DNA of 8,601 nucleotides from Nitratifractor sp. (GTDB taxonomy: Bacteria; Campylobacterota; Campylobacteria; Campylobacterales; Sulfurovaceae), in NCBI GenBank assembly GCA_024762845.1, contig JANTGQ010000048.1:1-8601 (forward strand), given 5' to 3'. The position numbers and the translations under genes are program-made. Within the stretch, counting starts at the first letter, position 1. Each line of letters opens with the position of its first letter. The notes beneath the pieces were generated by a model. That model saw only the letters and a list, made by a program, of their open reading frames with translations. It had not been told where the DNA came from and ran no database searches. Of this stretch, positions 1 to 6,017 are shown in pieces.

Positions 1-1
1 T

Positions 2-259
2 GCACCAGCAGGAGATGCAGGAAAAGCATTATACGCTAAATGTGTAAGTTGTCACGGAGCAGATGGTGGAATGAAAGCACTTGGTAAATCAGAAGTAATT
101 AAAGGTTGGGATGCTGCTAAAGTAGAAGAGGCTCTTAAAGGTTACAAAGCTGGTACAAGAAACGTTCACGGTATGGGTGGAGTTATGAAAGGTCAAGTTG
201 CTGCAATGAGCGATGAAGATATCAAAGCTCTTTCTGCTTACGTTGCTACACTAAAATAG
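2..259 (+). CDS. Monoheme class I cytochrome c (c-553-like), 5'-truncated by window edge
   Basis: This is the C-terminal 85 residues of a small periplasmic electron carrier; the start and signal peptide lie left of the window. The open frame runs from base 2 to the TAG at 257-259. The covalent heme site is C14-V-S-C17-H18 of the visible part, and the likely distal ligand is the Met of GGVMKGQ (residue 62, with Met58 as an alternative). The end, SDEDIKALSAYVATLK, is the typical last helix of cytochrome c-553 proteins. The ATG at 71 is internal: it lies after the heme motif and cannot be the true start. From knowledge of the family, such proteins carry electrons from the bc1 complex to terminal oxidases or reductases. 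A bc1 operon lies about 3 kb away on the other strand, so functional partnership is plausible but inferred. The cytochrome identification is firm; the exact subfamily is less so. Confidence 0.9.
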   Translation, partial: APAGDAGKALYAKCVSCHGADGGMKALGKSEVIKGWDAAKVEEALKGYKAGTRNVHGMGGVMKGQVAAMSDEDIKALSAYVATLK

Positions 260-260
260 T

Positions 261-289
261 GCGAGCCGAGCGTCGCGCCTTTGTGCGAC
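261..289 (+). repeat. GC-rich spacer forming two competing hairpins
   Basis: This short GC-rich block stands out in an AT-rich window. Bases 272-278 pair with 283-289 (7 bp including one G-U, loop CTTT). Alternatively GCGA at 261-264 pairs with TCGC at 273-276, so the two hairpins share bases and exclude each other. The hexamer GTGCGA occurs at both 259-264 and 283-288. There is no T-tract after it, so it is a poor intrinsic terminator. It could be a copy of a dispersed intergenic repeat or an mRNA 3'-end stabiliser; that is inference. Confidence 0.4.
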
Positions 290-295
290 CTCATT

Positions 296-1192
296 ATGAT
301 ATATAACACTACTCACAAACTTTTTCAACAATTTCATTTAGATTATCGCTATATACTTTTTGATGAATTAATAGATTACTTCTCTATTTTTGGCGGACTT
401 GAGCCTAAAAGTGTAGAGCTCTACAACCCAATTGATGATATTGTAGCCTCCATTGCCAAAAATGCGGCAATACGTGAAGAGTTTCCATTTTTTATATTTG
501 ACAAACCATTTAGAGAGTTACTACTGTCACTGGCAAAGAGTGATGGCAAAATGTACTCTCTGTTTAACAGGCTCAAAATTAGCCACTCTTTGGGAGAAGA
601 GATAGTATCTGAGCTAATAGCCAACGGCATACTCTATAGAGTGGAGTCTAAAGAGCTACCACAACAAACCTTTAAGAAGCAATTGATTAAAAAAGAGTTG
701 CGCCATTATAGAATAGAACCAAAACTCTACTTTAGTAAACCCTTTTATAGATTTTGGTTTGCTTTTATAGAGCCCTATTATCAGTGTGGAAGCGAGATAG
801 ATGTTAGAACTCTGTTAAAGAATTTTCATCTCTATAGGTATCGTCTCTCCTCTTCTGTTTTTGAAGAGTTAAGTGTTGCTCTACTTAAGCTACATTTTGC
901 TCCAACAGATAGAATTATTGAGTGTGGCTCGTTATGGAACTATTATAGTGAATTTGATATATACTGCAAAACAGAATCCAAAAAAGAGATTATAGGTGAG
1001 TGTAAATATAAAAATAGACCAGTAGTTAAAAGTGAACTGGTGAAACTACAAAGTAAAGTAGAACAATCAGCTCTGAATATTGGGCACTATACACTCTTTT
1101 CCAAAAGTGGGTTTAGTAAAGAGTTTGAAAAGATAGATGATAGCAATTTGACACTCTTTGAACTTAATGATTTTAAAAGACTATTAACGTAA
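296..1192 (+). CDS. Stand-alone winged-helix + DUF234 (PD-(D/E)XK-like) protein
   Basis: The protein has 298 residues from the ATG at 296. An in-frame TTG at 281 would add five residues, but it lies inside the GC-rich hairpin; neither start has a clear ribosome binding site. Residues about 70-120 look like a winged helix-turn-helix. Residues about 145-160 contain FYRFWFAFI, resembling the conserved aromatic block of DUF234, the C-terminal domain of many archaeal-type ATPases. The last 110 residues show a PD-(D/E)XK-type pattern: a Glu pair in the FEELS helix (about 191-192), Asp221 in SEFDIYC, and Glu235-x-Lys237 in IGECKYK. No P-loop or AAA+ domain is present, unlike the ATPase proteins that usually carry DUF234. 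Nuclease or nucleic-acid binding activity is a family-based inference; no substrate can be named. It converges with queE, 7 bp away. No signal peptide or membrane segment is visible, so it is probably cytoplasmic. Confidence 0.75.
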   Translation: MIYNTTHKLFQQFHLDYRYILFDELIDYFSIFGGLEPKSVELYNPIDDIVASIAKNAAIREEFPFFIFDKPFRELLLSLAKSDGKMYSLFNRLKISHSLGEEIVSELIANGILYRVESKELPQQTFKKQLIKKELRHYRIEPKLYFSKPFYRFWFAFIEPYYQCGSEIDVRTLLKNFHLYRYRLSSSVFEELSVALLKLHFAPTDRIIECGSLWNYYSEFDIYCKTESKKEIIGECKYKNRPVVKSELVKLQSKVEQSALNIGHYTLFSKSGFSKEFEKIDDSNLTLFELNDFKRLLT

Positions 1193-1212
1193 CAGGAGGC
1201 TATACTCCCTGT
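1192..1212. terminator. Weak inverted repeat between convergent genes
   Basis: ACAGGAG at 1192-1198 pairs with CTCCCTGT at 1205-1212, giving seven pairs with one bulged C and a 6-base loop. It begins on the last base of the DUF234 gene's stop codon and runs into the 3' end of queE, where a shared terminator would be expected. Neither side has a good T-tract, so the call is tentative. Confidence 0.25.
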
Positions 1213-1958
1213 GTAGTATCAAAAACCCTAATATGAAGCCGGTCACTATATATAAAGTTATGTTTTTTGCAAAAATCAAAAACAGCATTATCATTCATCC
1301 ATATGGTCTGGCGTGAATCTCCAATTGGCATGCAGTAGACTGGGAGATTTGGGGCTATTGCTTGTAACTCGCTTATCTCATTAATAGCAGTTGTTTTAAT
1401 AAGTGCGTCGTCAATTGTAAACTTAAAAAATGCATTTTGTGCATTTTGTATAATTGAGTTTAGGGCAGCTATATTTATACGTTTAGCTCTTAGCTCTTGA
1501 GAGTTAGAGAGTTTGATAGAGAGTGCAAATATAGCCTCTTTATAGAGTGGGTACTTGTTAAAATCGATATCTATGGTTCCATTTGTCTCGAAAGTGACTC
1601 TCAGACCTTCTTTAATCAGGTATGAAAAAATGGTATAAAATGTACTGTTGCTATGGTATAACAAAGGTTCCCCACCGGTTATAACAATGTGTGGTTTATA
1701 GCCAATCTCTCTGAAACTATTTTTTAAATGTTCTATAAAAGCTGCCGCATCACTTACAGTTTGCCAATCTCTCTTAAAACTTTTATCAACTGCAAAGTAA
1801 GTGTCGCAACCAAGTTTTACAGTCCCATTGGTACTATATTGTGTCTTAAAACCGGGACAACTTAAGTTGCAGGCTCCTGTTCTTAAAAAATAGGAGGGAT
1901 AGCCGGCATATTTACCCTCCCCCTGAATAGAGAAAAACTCTTCTACTAAGTAAAACAT
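1200..1958 (-). CDS. queE: 7-carboxy-7-deazaguanine synthase QueE (expanded-loop form)
   Basis: QueE is a radical-SAM enzyme that contracts the ring of 6-carboxy-5,6,7,8-tetrahydropterin to 7-carboxy-7-deazaguanine on the way to preQ0 and queuosine. Family signs in the 252 residues are the N-terminal FFSIQGEG (8-15), Cys30 and Cys34 in ACNLSC, a CDTYFAV block at 51-57, TGGEPL (94-99), FETNG (123-127), LSIKLS (146-151) and PVYCMPIG (206-213). The iron-sulfur motif is unusual: the canonical form is CX3CX2C, but here the third cysteine appears to be Cys51, giving CX3CX16C. The start is supported by AGGTGG at 1966-1971, seven bases before the ATG and inside the end of moaA. It follows moaA with only 3 bp between (TGA, then TAA ATG), so the two are surely co-transcribed. 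Length is close to that of other QueE proteins. Confidence 0.9.
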   Translation of the reverse strand: MFYLVEEFFSIQGEGKYAGYPSYFLRTGACNLSCPGFKTQYSTNGTVKLGCDTYFAVDKSFKRDWQTVSDAAAFIEHLKNSFREIGYKPHIVITGGEPLLYHSNSTFYTIFSYLIKEGLRVTFETNGTIDIDFNKYPLYKEAIFALSIKLSNSQELRAKRINIAALNSIIQNAQNAFFKFTIDDALIKTTAINEISELQAIAPNLPVYCMPIGDSRQTIWMNDNAVFDFCKKHNFIYSDRLHIRVFDTTQGV

Positions 1959-1961
1959 TTA

Positions 1962-2933
1962 TCAACCACCTGTTTGGTAAAATGCTCTATTAGAGTCATT
2001 CTCATCTTCATCATTGCCCCAGCGATTCTCTTTTGGTTTATTTTCCAAGACATTACCAAGTATGGCAGCTGCTTTGTCGATATCGTTACTCTTTACAGCC
2101 TCTGCTATGCTTTGAGCTTCATCAAAATAGAGGCATGGTATTAAGTGCCCCTCTGCTGTAAGGCGTATACGGTTGCAATCTTCACAGAAGTCATGTTTAT
2201 GCGGGTCTATAAGCCCAAAGATATAGCCATTCTCCTCTATCTCATAATTAAAGCTTGGGCTACTCTCTTGCCTTCCTATTTTATGGATTGTGTATCTTTT
2301 TTTAACGAGCTCTAAAATCTCTCTTCCATGCATTCCCTGGATTTCACTACTTGCGTGAGAGTTTTCCATATACTCTATAAAACGCACTCTAATATCTCTT
2401 TGGCGTGCATACTCTAGAATATCGAGAATCTCTGAATCGTTGATACCTTTAAGAGGCACCATATTTATTTTTACTTTCAGCCCAACCTCTAAAGCCTTCT
2501 CTATTCCAGATAAAACTTTTGCCAATACATTTTTTTGTGCAATTTGCGCAGCGACTGCCGGCTTGAGAGAGTCAAGTGAGATATTAAGGCGTTTTAAACC
2601 TGCATCTTTTAACCGCTGTGCACTCTCTGGAAGTAAAAAACCATTTGTAGTAAGCGCTAAGTCAATACTTGGCTTATAGTCGTGTATCAATTTTATAAAG
2701 TAGTCTAAGTTTTCTCTTAACAGTGGTTCTCCACCTGTAATTCTGATTTTGTTTACCCCTTGATCGATAGCAATTTTAATAAACTTAAAGAGCTCATCAA
2801 AACTTAAAAGGTTCTCTTTTGGAGCCCAGCTAAAGGGGGTCTCAGGCATACAGTACTGGCATCGAAAGTTGCAGCGTTCCGTAACTGAAACTCGCAAATA
2901 GTTCACTTCTCTTCCGTGTCCATCAATTAGCAA
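1962..2933 (-). CDS. moaA: GTP 3',8-cyclase MoaA, first step of molybdenum cofactor synthesis
   Basis: MoaA is a cytoplasmic radical-SAM enzyme that converts GTP to 3',8-cyclo-7,8-dihydro-GTP, which MoaC turns into cyclic pyranopterin. The 323 residues carry the N-terminal cluster motif C21-NFR-C25-QY-C28-MP, TGGEPLLR (67-73), LTTNGFLL (94-101) and LNISLDSL (116-123). The second, substrate-binding cluster is C250-ED-C253-NRIRLTAEGHLIP-C267, and the functional C-terminal Gly-Gly is present (322-323). The start is TTG at 2931-2933, giving MLIDGHGR, which matches the usual MoaA N-terminus. AAGGA at 2940-2944, six bases upstream, supports this start. A short acidic stretch (NDEDEND, 307-313) precedes the C-terminal tail. 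It heads a two-gene unit with queE. No moaC, moaE or other moa gene is in the window. Molybdoenzymes such as nitrate or formate dehydrogenases would be expected elsewhere in the genome. Confidence 0.95.
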   Translation of the reverse strand: MLIDGHGREVNYLRVSVTERCNFRCQYCMPETPFSWAPKENLLSFDELFKFIKIAIDQGVNKIRITGGEPLLRENLDYFIKLIHDYKPSIDLALTTNGFLLPESAQRLKDAGLKRLNISLDSLKPAVAAQIAQKNVLAKVLSGIEKALEVGLKVKINMVPLKGINDSEILDILEYARQRDIRVRFIEYMENSHASSEIQGMHGREILELVKKRYTIHKIGRQESSPSFNYEIEENGYIFGLIDPHKHDFCEDCNRIRLTAEGHLIPCLYFDEAQSIAEAVKSNDIDKAAAILGNVLENKPKENRWGNDEDENDSNRAFYQTGG

Positions 2934-3200
2934 TAATAATCCTTGAATTTTAACCCGTATTTTAGAGTAGAAATCACGGAATCTGTATCAGCCATTGCAC
3001 TATGGGCATTCACAAAAACCATAGCACAAGTACTTGATGCATCTTTTGCGATTCTATTGCAAAATCTGGATTTAAAATATTTTTGTGATTTAAAGAGTAT
3101 CAAATTCTTTGTATAGTTTAGTTAATTTCCAGTAATAAAATGAAGTATTTGAAGTGATGTTGTAGAAACTACAAGCCAAAAGGCTTATAGCTTGAAGGAA
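2934..3200. other. 267-bp gap between petC and moaA: terminator plus unassigned open stretch
   Basis: The right part holds the petC terminator-like hairpin (separate entry). Between about 2930 and 3121 the minus strand stays open for 64 codons, ending in a TAA at 2927-2929 that overlaps the start of moaA. It has a possible TTG start at 3101-3103 but no good ribosome binding site. It would encode a roughly 58-residue peptide containing AKDASSTCAMVFVNAHSAM. The plus strand is also open over much of the same stretch. I recognise no family in either reading. It may be debris of a lost gene, a small gene coupled to moaA, or plain leader. A TAAAAT at 2959-2964 (minus strand) could serve as a -10 box for moaA, without an obvious -35. 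Confidence 0.3.
3169..3190 (-). terminator. Probable terminator of the petABC operon
   Basis: Bases 3169-3177 (CTACAAGCC) pair with 3182-3190 (GGCTTATAG) over nine positions, including one G-U wobble, around an AAAA loop (TTTT on the transcribed strand). It lies 10 bp beyond the petC stop. On the minus strand the hairpin is followed by TTTCT, only a short T-tract, so termination may be partial. The downstream arm can also pair with bases 3162-3165 (GTAG/CTAC) to form a smaller alternative hairpin. Confidence 0.5.
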
Positions 3201-4109
3201 TTATTTTAATCCCTTCCATTGTGATTTATACCAAAGGTAAGCTAAAATCGTGAAGATAAAGAAGAAACCAATTACCCATGGTCCAACTGCTTCTCTTTTT
3301 GGCTTACTTGGGTCACCAATCTCTTCAAGATATGCTTCTACTTTTTCGTAGCCCTCTTTTGTTACACCCACACGTGGCATAGCAGTACCAGGTAGTTGTG
3401 TTTGAGGATCTTCTACAAATGTCTCTAAGAAGTGTTTACCTCTTGCTCTAATAATTATAGATAAATCTGGTGGTAGTTTACCCATATATGCAGCCAATTT
3501 ATTTTGATACTCAGCAACATTTTGCTCAAACTTGAGTTTGTCTAAATCTTTACCAGTTTTAATATTTGGCTTAGTTTTAGGTACTGTACCAATTTGTGTC
3601 CATTTTGCATATCTTGCTGCGTGGCATCTACCACAAGCGAGTTCAAATGCCTCTTTATTGCTTACCTCTTTTGGTGCAATAGATTTTAAGTATGCAACGA
3701 TATCTGCAGCATCTTGTGCACTACCAGCACTTGGTGGCATTGCAAAGTTAGGTTTTGCGTGTGCAGCGTGTGCCGGGTTTTGTAAGAATGCAATTAAGAA
3801 TTTTTCATCAAAAATAGCACCAACTTTGCTTAAATCAGGTGGATTTACACCATAAGCAGCAGATGAAGCCATTGCATCCATAGGTGCTTTCATACCTTGA
3901 GACTCGATTCCATGACATCCGGCACATGCAGCTATCTTGTTTTTACCTGCAGCTGCATCACCTTTTACACCACTTGCATTAATGTCCGGGTATTTAAAAT
4001 CTTGACTCTCTACATGTTTATGCATTTGTGAGTGTGCATAAGGCTCAACACCCCAGTATGTAATTAAAGTAAATATAACTACAACTGCTAATACTTTTAA
4101 CTCTTTCAT
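3201..4109 (-). CDS. petC: Diheme cytochrome c subunit of the bc1 complex (PetC)
   Basis: This is the cytochrome c subunit of the quinol:cytochrome c oxidoreductase; it takes electrons from the Rieske protein and passes them to a soluble cytochrome c. The 302 residues contain an N-terminal hydrophobic anchor or uncleaved signal (about 6-22), heme site 1 C62-AG-C65-H66 with a candidate distal Met124 (NFAMPP), and heme site 2 C159-GR-C162-H163 with candidate distal Met244 (TAMPRVG). A C-terminal membrane helix (about 277-293) is followed by basic residues. The bulk would sit in the periplasm. Classical cytochrome c1 has one heme; two heme domains are the known arrangement in Campylobacterota bc1 complexes. 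The ATG overlaps the petB stop by one base (TAATG), so translation is probably coupled; a G-rich stretch inside the petB end can serve as its binding site. It is the last gene of the operon and is followed by a hairpin. Confidence 0.93.
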   Translation of the reverse strand: MKELKVLAVVVIFTLITYWGVEPYAHSQMHKHVESQDFKYPDINASGVKGDAAAGKNKIAACAGCHGIESQGMKAPMDAMASSAAYGVNPPDLSKVGAIFDEKFLIAFLQNPAHAAHAKPNFAMPPSAGSAQDAADIVAYLKSIAPKEVSNKEAFELACGRCHAARYAKWTQIGTVPKTKPNIKTGKDLDKLKFEQNVAEYQNKLAAYMGKLPPDLSIIIRARGKHFLETFVEDPQTQLPGTAMPRVGVTKEGYEKVEAYLEEIGDPSKPKREAVGPWVIGFFFIFTILAYLWYKSQWKGLK

Positions 4110-5344
4110 TATTTTTTACCCCCTACCAGTTTTTCTTTCATTGTGATAAATGGTAGTGCTATCCATAGACCAATAAATGTATATGCAGCAACTTTACCAA
4201 TTAATGCAAATGTTGGATCTGTTGGAGGTAGTTTACCCATTATAGTCAATACAATCATATCAACTACAAGTATCCAGAACCAGCATCTAAATGGTCTTCT
4301 TCTATTTGCAGGAGCAACATTTGGGCTTCTGTCTAAGAATGGTAATAGCATAAAGATAACTTGTGCAAAACCAAACCAAATTAGACCAATATCTTTACTA
4401 AATGGTCTTAGAATCTCATAACTCCACAAGAAGTACCACTCTGGATAGATGTGCGTAGGTGTCTTTAATGGGTCTGCTGGGTCAAAGTTTACCGGATCCA
4501 TTGCAAATTCGAAGTGATAAAATACCAAGTAGAAGAATAGTATAAAGTAGATACCAAGTACAAAAACATCTTTACTTAAGAATACTGGATTAAATGGAAT
4601 AACTTTAGACTCTTTTCTTTTACCAGCTTTCCACTTTTCAGCTTCTGCATCGAAGTCATACTCTTCACCATCTTTATTGTTTACGTGTGGCATTCTTAGT
4701 GTACCAAAGTGCAGGACAATTAATCCAATGATTATAAGTGGCATTAAAAGAACGTGTAACATAAAGAATCTACCCAAGAATGCTTGCCCTGGAACATAGT
4801 CTCCTCTTATCCACTCTACTAAACCATTGAACTCTAATGAACCTAAACTAAAGAGGTTAGTAATAACCATACCAGCCCAGTAGCTCATTTGTCCCCATGG
4901 TAACATATACCCAGAGAAAGCTTCTGCAGAGAAACTAACAAAAAGCAGCATACCAGATATCCAGATTAACTCTCTCCCTTTTTTGTAAGAACCATAGTAG
5001 ATACCTGTTAGCATATGTATATAGATAATAAGGAAAACAACAGATGCTGCAACACCGTGAACGTGTCTCCATAACCATCCATAACCAACTTCACTCATAA
5101 TTGTATAGTTTACACTATCAAATGCAAGTTTTGTATCTGGAATATAGTACATTAGTAAGAAAATACCACTAATTAAAAGTACACCAAATGTTGCTGCCAA
5201 CACCATACCCATTGCCCAAAGGAAGTTAATATTCTTTGGAATCCAATACTCTGTAGAGAGTACTCTTTTCAGTGTGTCTACTGCTAGTCTTTCGTTCATC
5301 CATTTATTGCTAAATGGTCTAGCATTAGGATCAAAATGTGCCAT
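4109..5344 (-). CDS. petB: Cytochrome b subunit of the bc1 complex (PetB)
   Basis: PetB is the integral membrane core of complex III, carrying two b hemes and the two quinone sites. The 411 residues are full length: an N-terminal four-helix heme domain and a C-terminal part equivalent to subunit IV, in one chain. Heme ligands are His96 (WRHVHG) with His197 (MLHVLLMP), and His110 (YIHMLTG) with His212 (LHFGTLR). The quinol-oxidation motif P301-E-W-Y304 is intact in PEWYFLWSYEILR. Between the second heme pair and helix E there is a charged loop (about 220-250). The last residues are basic (KEKLVGGKK). The spacing of His197 to His212 is 15, as in cytochrome b6, while His96 to His110 is 14. The start is backed by AAGGAG at 5354-5359, which overlaps the petA stop. 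It lies 13 bp after petA and overlaps petC by one base. Confidence 0.97.
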   Translation of the reverse strand: MAHFDPNARPFSNKWMNERLAVDTLKRVLSTEYWIPKNINFLWAMGMVLAATFGVLLISGIFLLMYYIPDTKLAFDSVNYTIMSEVGYGWLWRHVHGVAASVVFLIIYIHMLTGIYYGSYKKGRELIWISGMLLFVSFSAEAFSGYMLPWGQMSYWAGMVITNLFSLGSLEFNGLVEWIRGDYVPGQAFLGRFFMLHVLLMPLIIIGLIVLHFGTLRMPHVNNKDGEEYDFDAEAEKWKAGKRKESKVIPFNPVFLSKDVFVLGIYFILFFYLVFYHFEFAMDPVNFDPADPLKTPTHIYPEWYFLWSYEILRPFSKDIGLIWFGFAQVIFMLLPFLDRSPNVAPANRRRPFRCWFWILVVDMIVLTIMGKLPPTDPTFALIGKVAAYTFIGLWIALPFITMKEKLVGGKK

Positions 5345-5357
5345 TATTCTCCCCTCC

Positions 5358-5897
5358 TTATGCTACTACGCCAGCAGCGAGTAATTTTTTGTACTCAGGA
5401 CCTGACTCTCCAAGTACCAACTTTTGACCTTCGATTGTAAATGGTGGAATTACCAAAGGACTTGGAGGTGGTGATTTTAAAACCTCTCCTGCCATATTAA
5501 ATTCACCACCATGACATGCACACTTAAACTTATGCTCTTCAGGGAAGTAAGCAGGAATACACCCTAAGTGTGTACATAAACCAATTGCAATAAAAAACTT
5601 ATGACCGTTAATTGTAATTAAACGTTTATCATCATAAGCGTTTGCATTGTTACCATTTGGCGCATCAGATGGCTTTGCATCTTTTGAAAGTTTTAAAACA
5701 AATATCGGTTTTCCTCTCCACATTTCGGTGTAGAGTACATTCTCCTCTGCTTTGCTTACATCAATTGTTGTGAATCCAGCTGCTTTAATACTTGGCAATG
5801 GATCCCATGTTCTTTTCGCTGCATATAGTGCGCCTAACGCACCAAGTCCAGTAAAAGCACCTAGAGCCATTCCCATGAAGTCTCGTCTATCGCTCAT
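5358..5897 (-). CDS. petA: Rieske iron-sulfur subunit of the bc1 complex (PetA)
   Basis: This 2Fe-2S protein takes an electron from quinol at cytochrome b and hands it to the cytochrome c subunit. I place the start at the ATG of 5895-5897 (179 residues), because AAAGG at 5904-5908 sits six bases before it; the ATG at 5901-5903, two codons upstream, would abut that site. The N-terminus, SDRRDFMG, is a twin-arginine signal followed by a Gly/Ala-rich hydrophobic stretch (about 9-27), as expected for a folded protein exported by Tat and left as a membrane anchor. Cluster box I is C108-T-H110-LG-C113 and box II is C126-A-C128-H129-GG. By family rule, C108, H110, C126 and H129 bind the cluster and C113-C128 form a disulfide. 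The proline-rich loop SPPPSP (142-147) follows. It is the first gene of petABC. Confidence 0.95.
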   Translation of the reverse strand: MSDRRDFMGMALGAFTGLGALGALYAAKRTWDPLPSIKAAGFTTIDVSKAEENVLYTEMWRGKPIFVLKLSKDAKPSDAPNGNNANAYDDKRLITINGHKFFIAIGLCTHLGCIPAYFPEEHKFKCACHGGEFNMAGEVLKSPPPSPLVIPPFTIEGQKLVLGESGPEYKKLLAAGVVA

Positions 5898-5933
5898 AAA
5901 CATCCTTTCTTGTTGAAATGAAATTAACGCTAT

Positions 5934-5939
5934 ATTATA
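5934..5939 (-). promoter_or_regulatory. Candidate -10 box of the petABC promoter
   Basis: On the minus strand these bases read TATAAT, a perfect -10 consensus, 36 bases before the chosen petA start. The upstream side is very AT-rich with no clear TTGACA at the -35 position, which is common for sigma-70 promoters in Campylobacterota. It lies in the only real gap (113 bp) upstream of petA, so a separate petABC promoter here is reasonable. Confidence 0.45.
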
Positions 5940-5996
5940 AGTTTAATTTTATTAAATAGAGATTTTAGGGGGATATAGGTAGTTTTTCTCAGAGAG

Positions 5997-6017
5997 TGTG
6001 TGAAGTTAATTCACACA
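5997..6017. repeat. Perfect 8-bp inverted repeat overlapping the stop of the 273-aa gene
   Basis: TGTGTGAA at 5997-6004 and TTCACACA at 6010-6017 form an uninterrupted 8-bp stem with a 5-base loop. The TGA stop of the upstream gene (6011-6013) lies in one arm. A T6 tract (6020-6025) follows on the plus strand only, so as an intrinsic terminator it points the wrong way for the minus-strand genes. It might be a terminator for antisense transcription, a processing site, or a regulator site upstream of petA. Confidence 0.45.

Noticed and set aside
281..295. TTG at 281 as start of the DUF234-like gene
   Set aside because: It would begin inside a GC-rich hairpin with no ribosome binding site and adds only five residues; the ATG at 296 is simpler, though not proven.
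2948..3115. Plus-strand open frame opposite the moaA upstream region
   Set aside because: No ribosome binding site, no recognisable family, and it competes with an equally open minus-strand reading; treated only as an unassigned stretch.
3532..3855. Open frame of 107 codons on the plus strand
   Set aside because: Antisense shadow of petC, whose two heme motifs and membrane segments prove the minus-strand reading.
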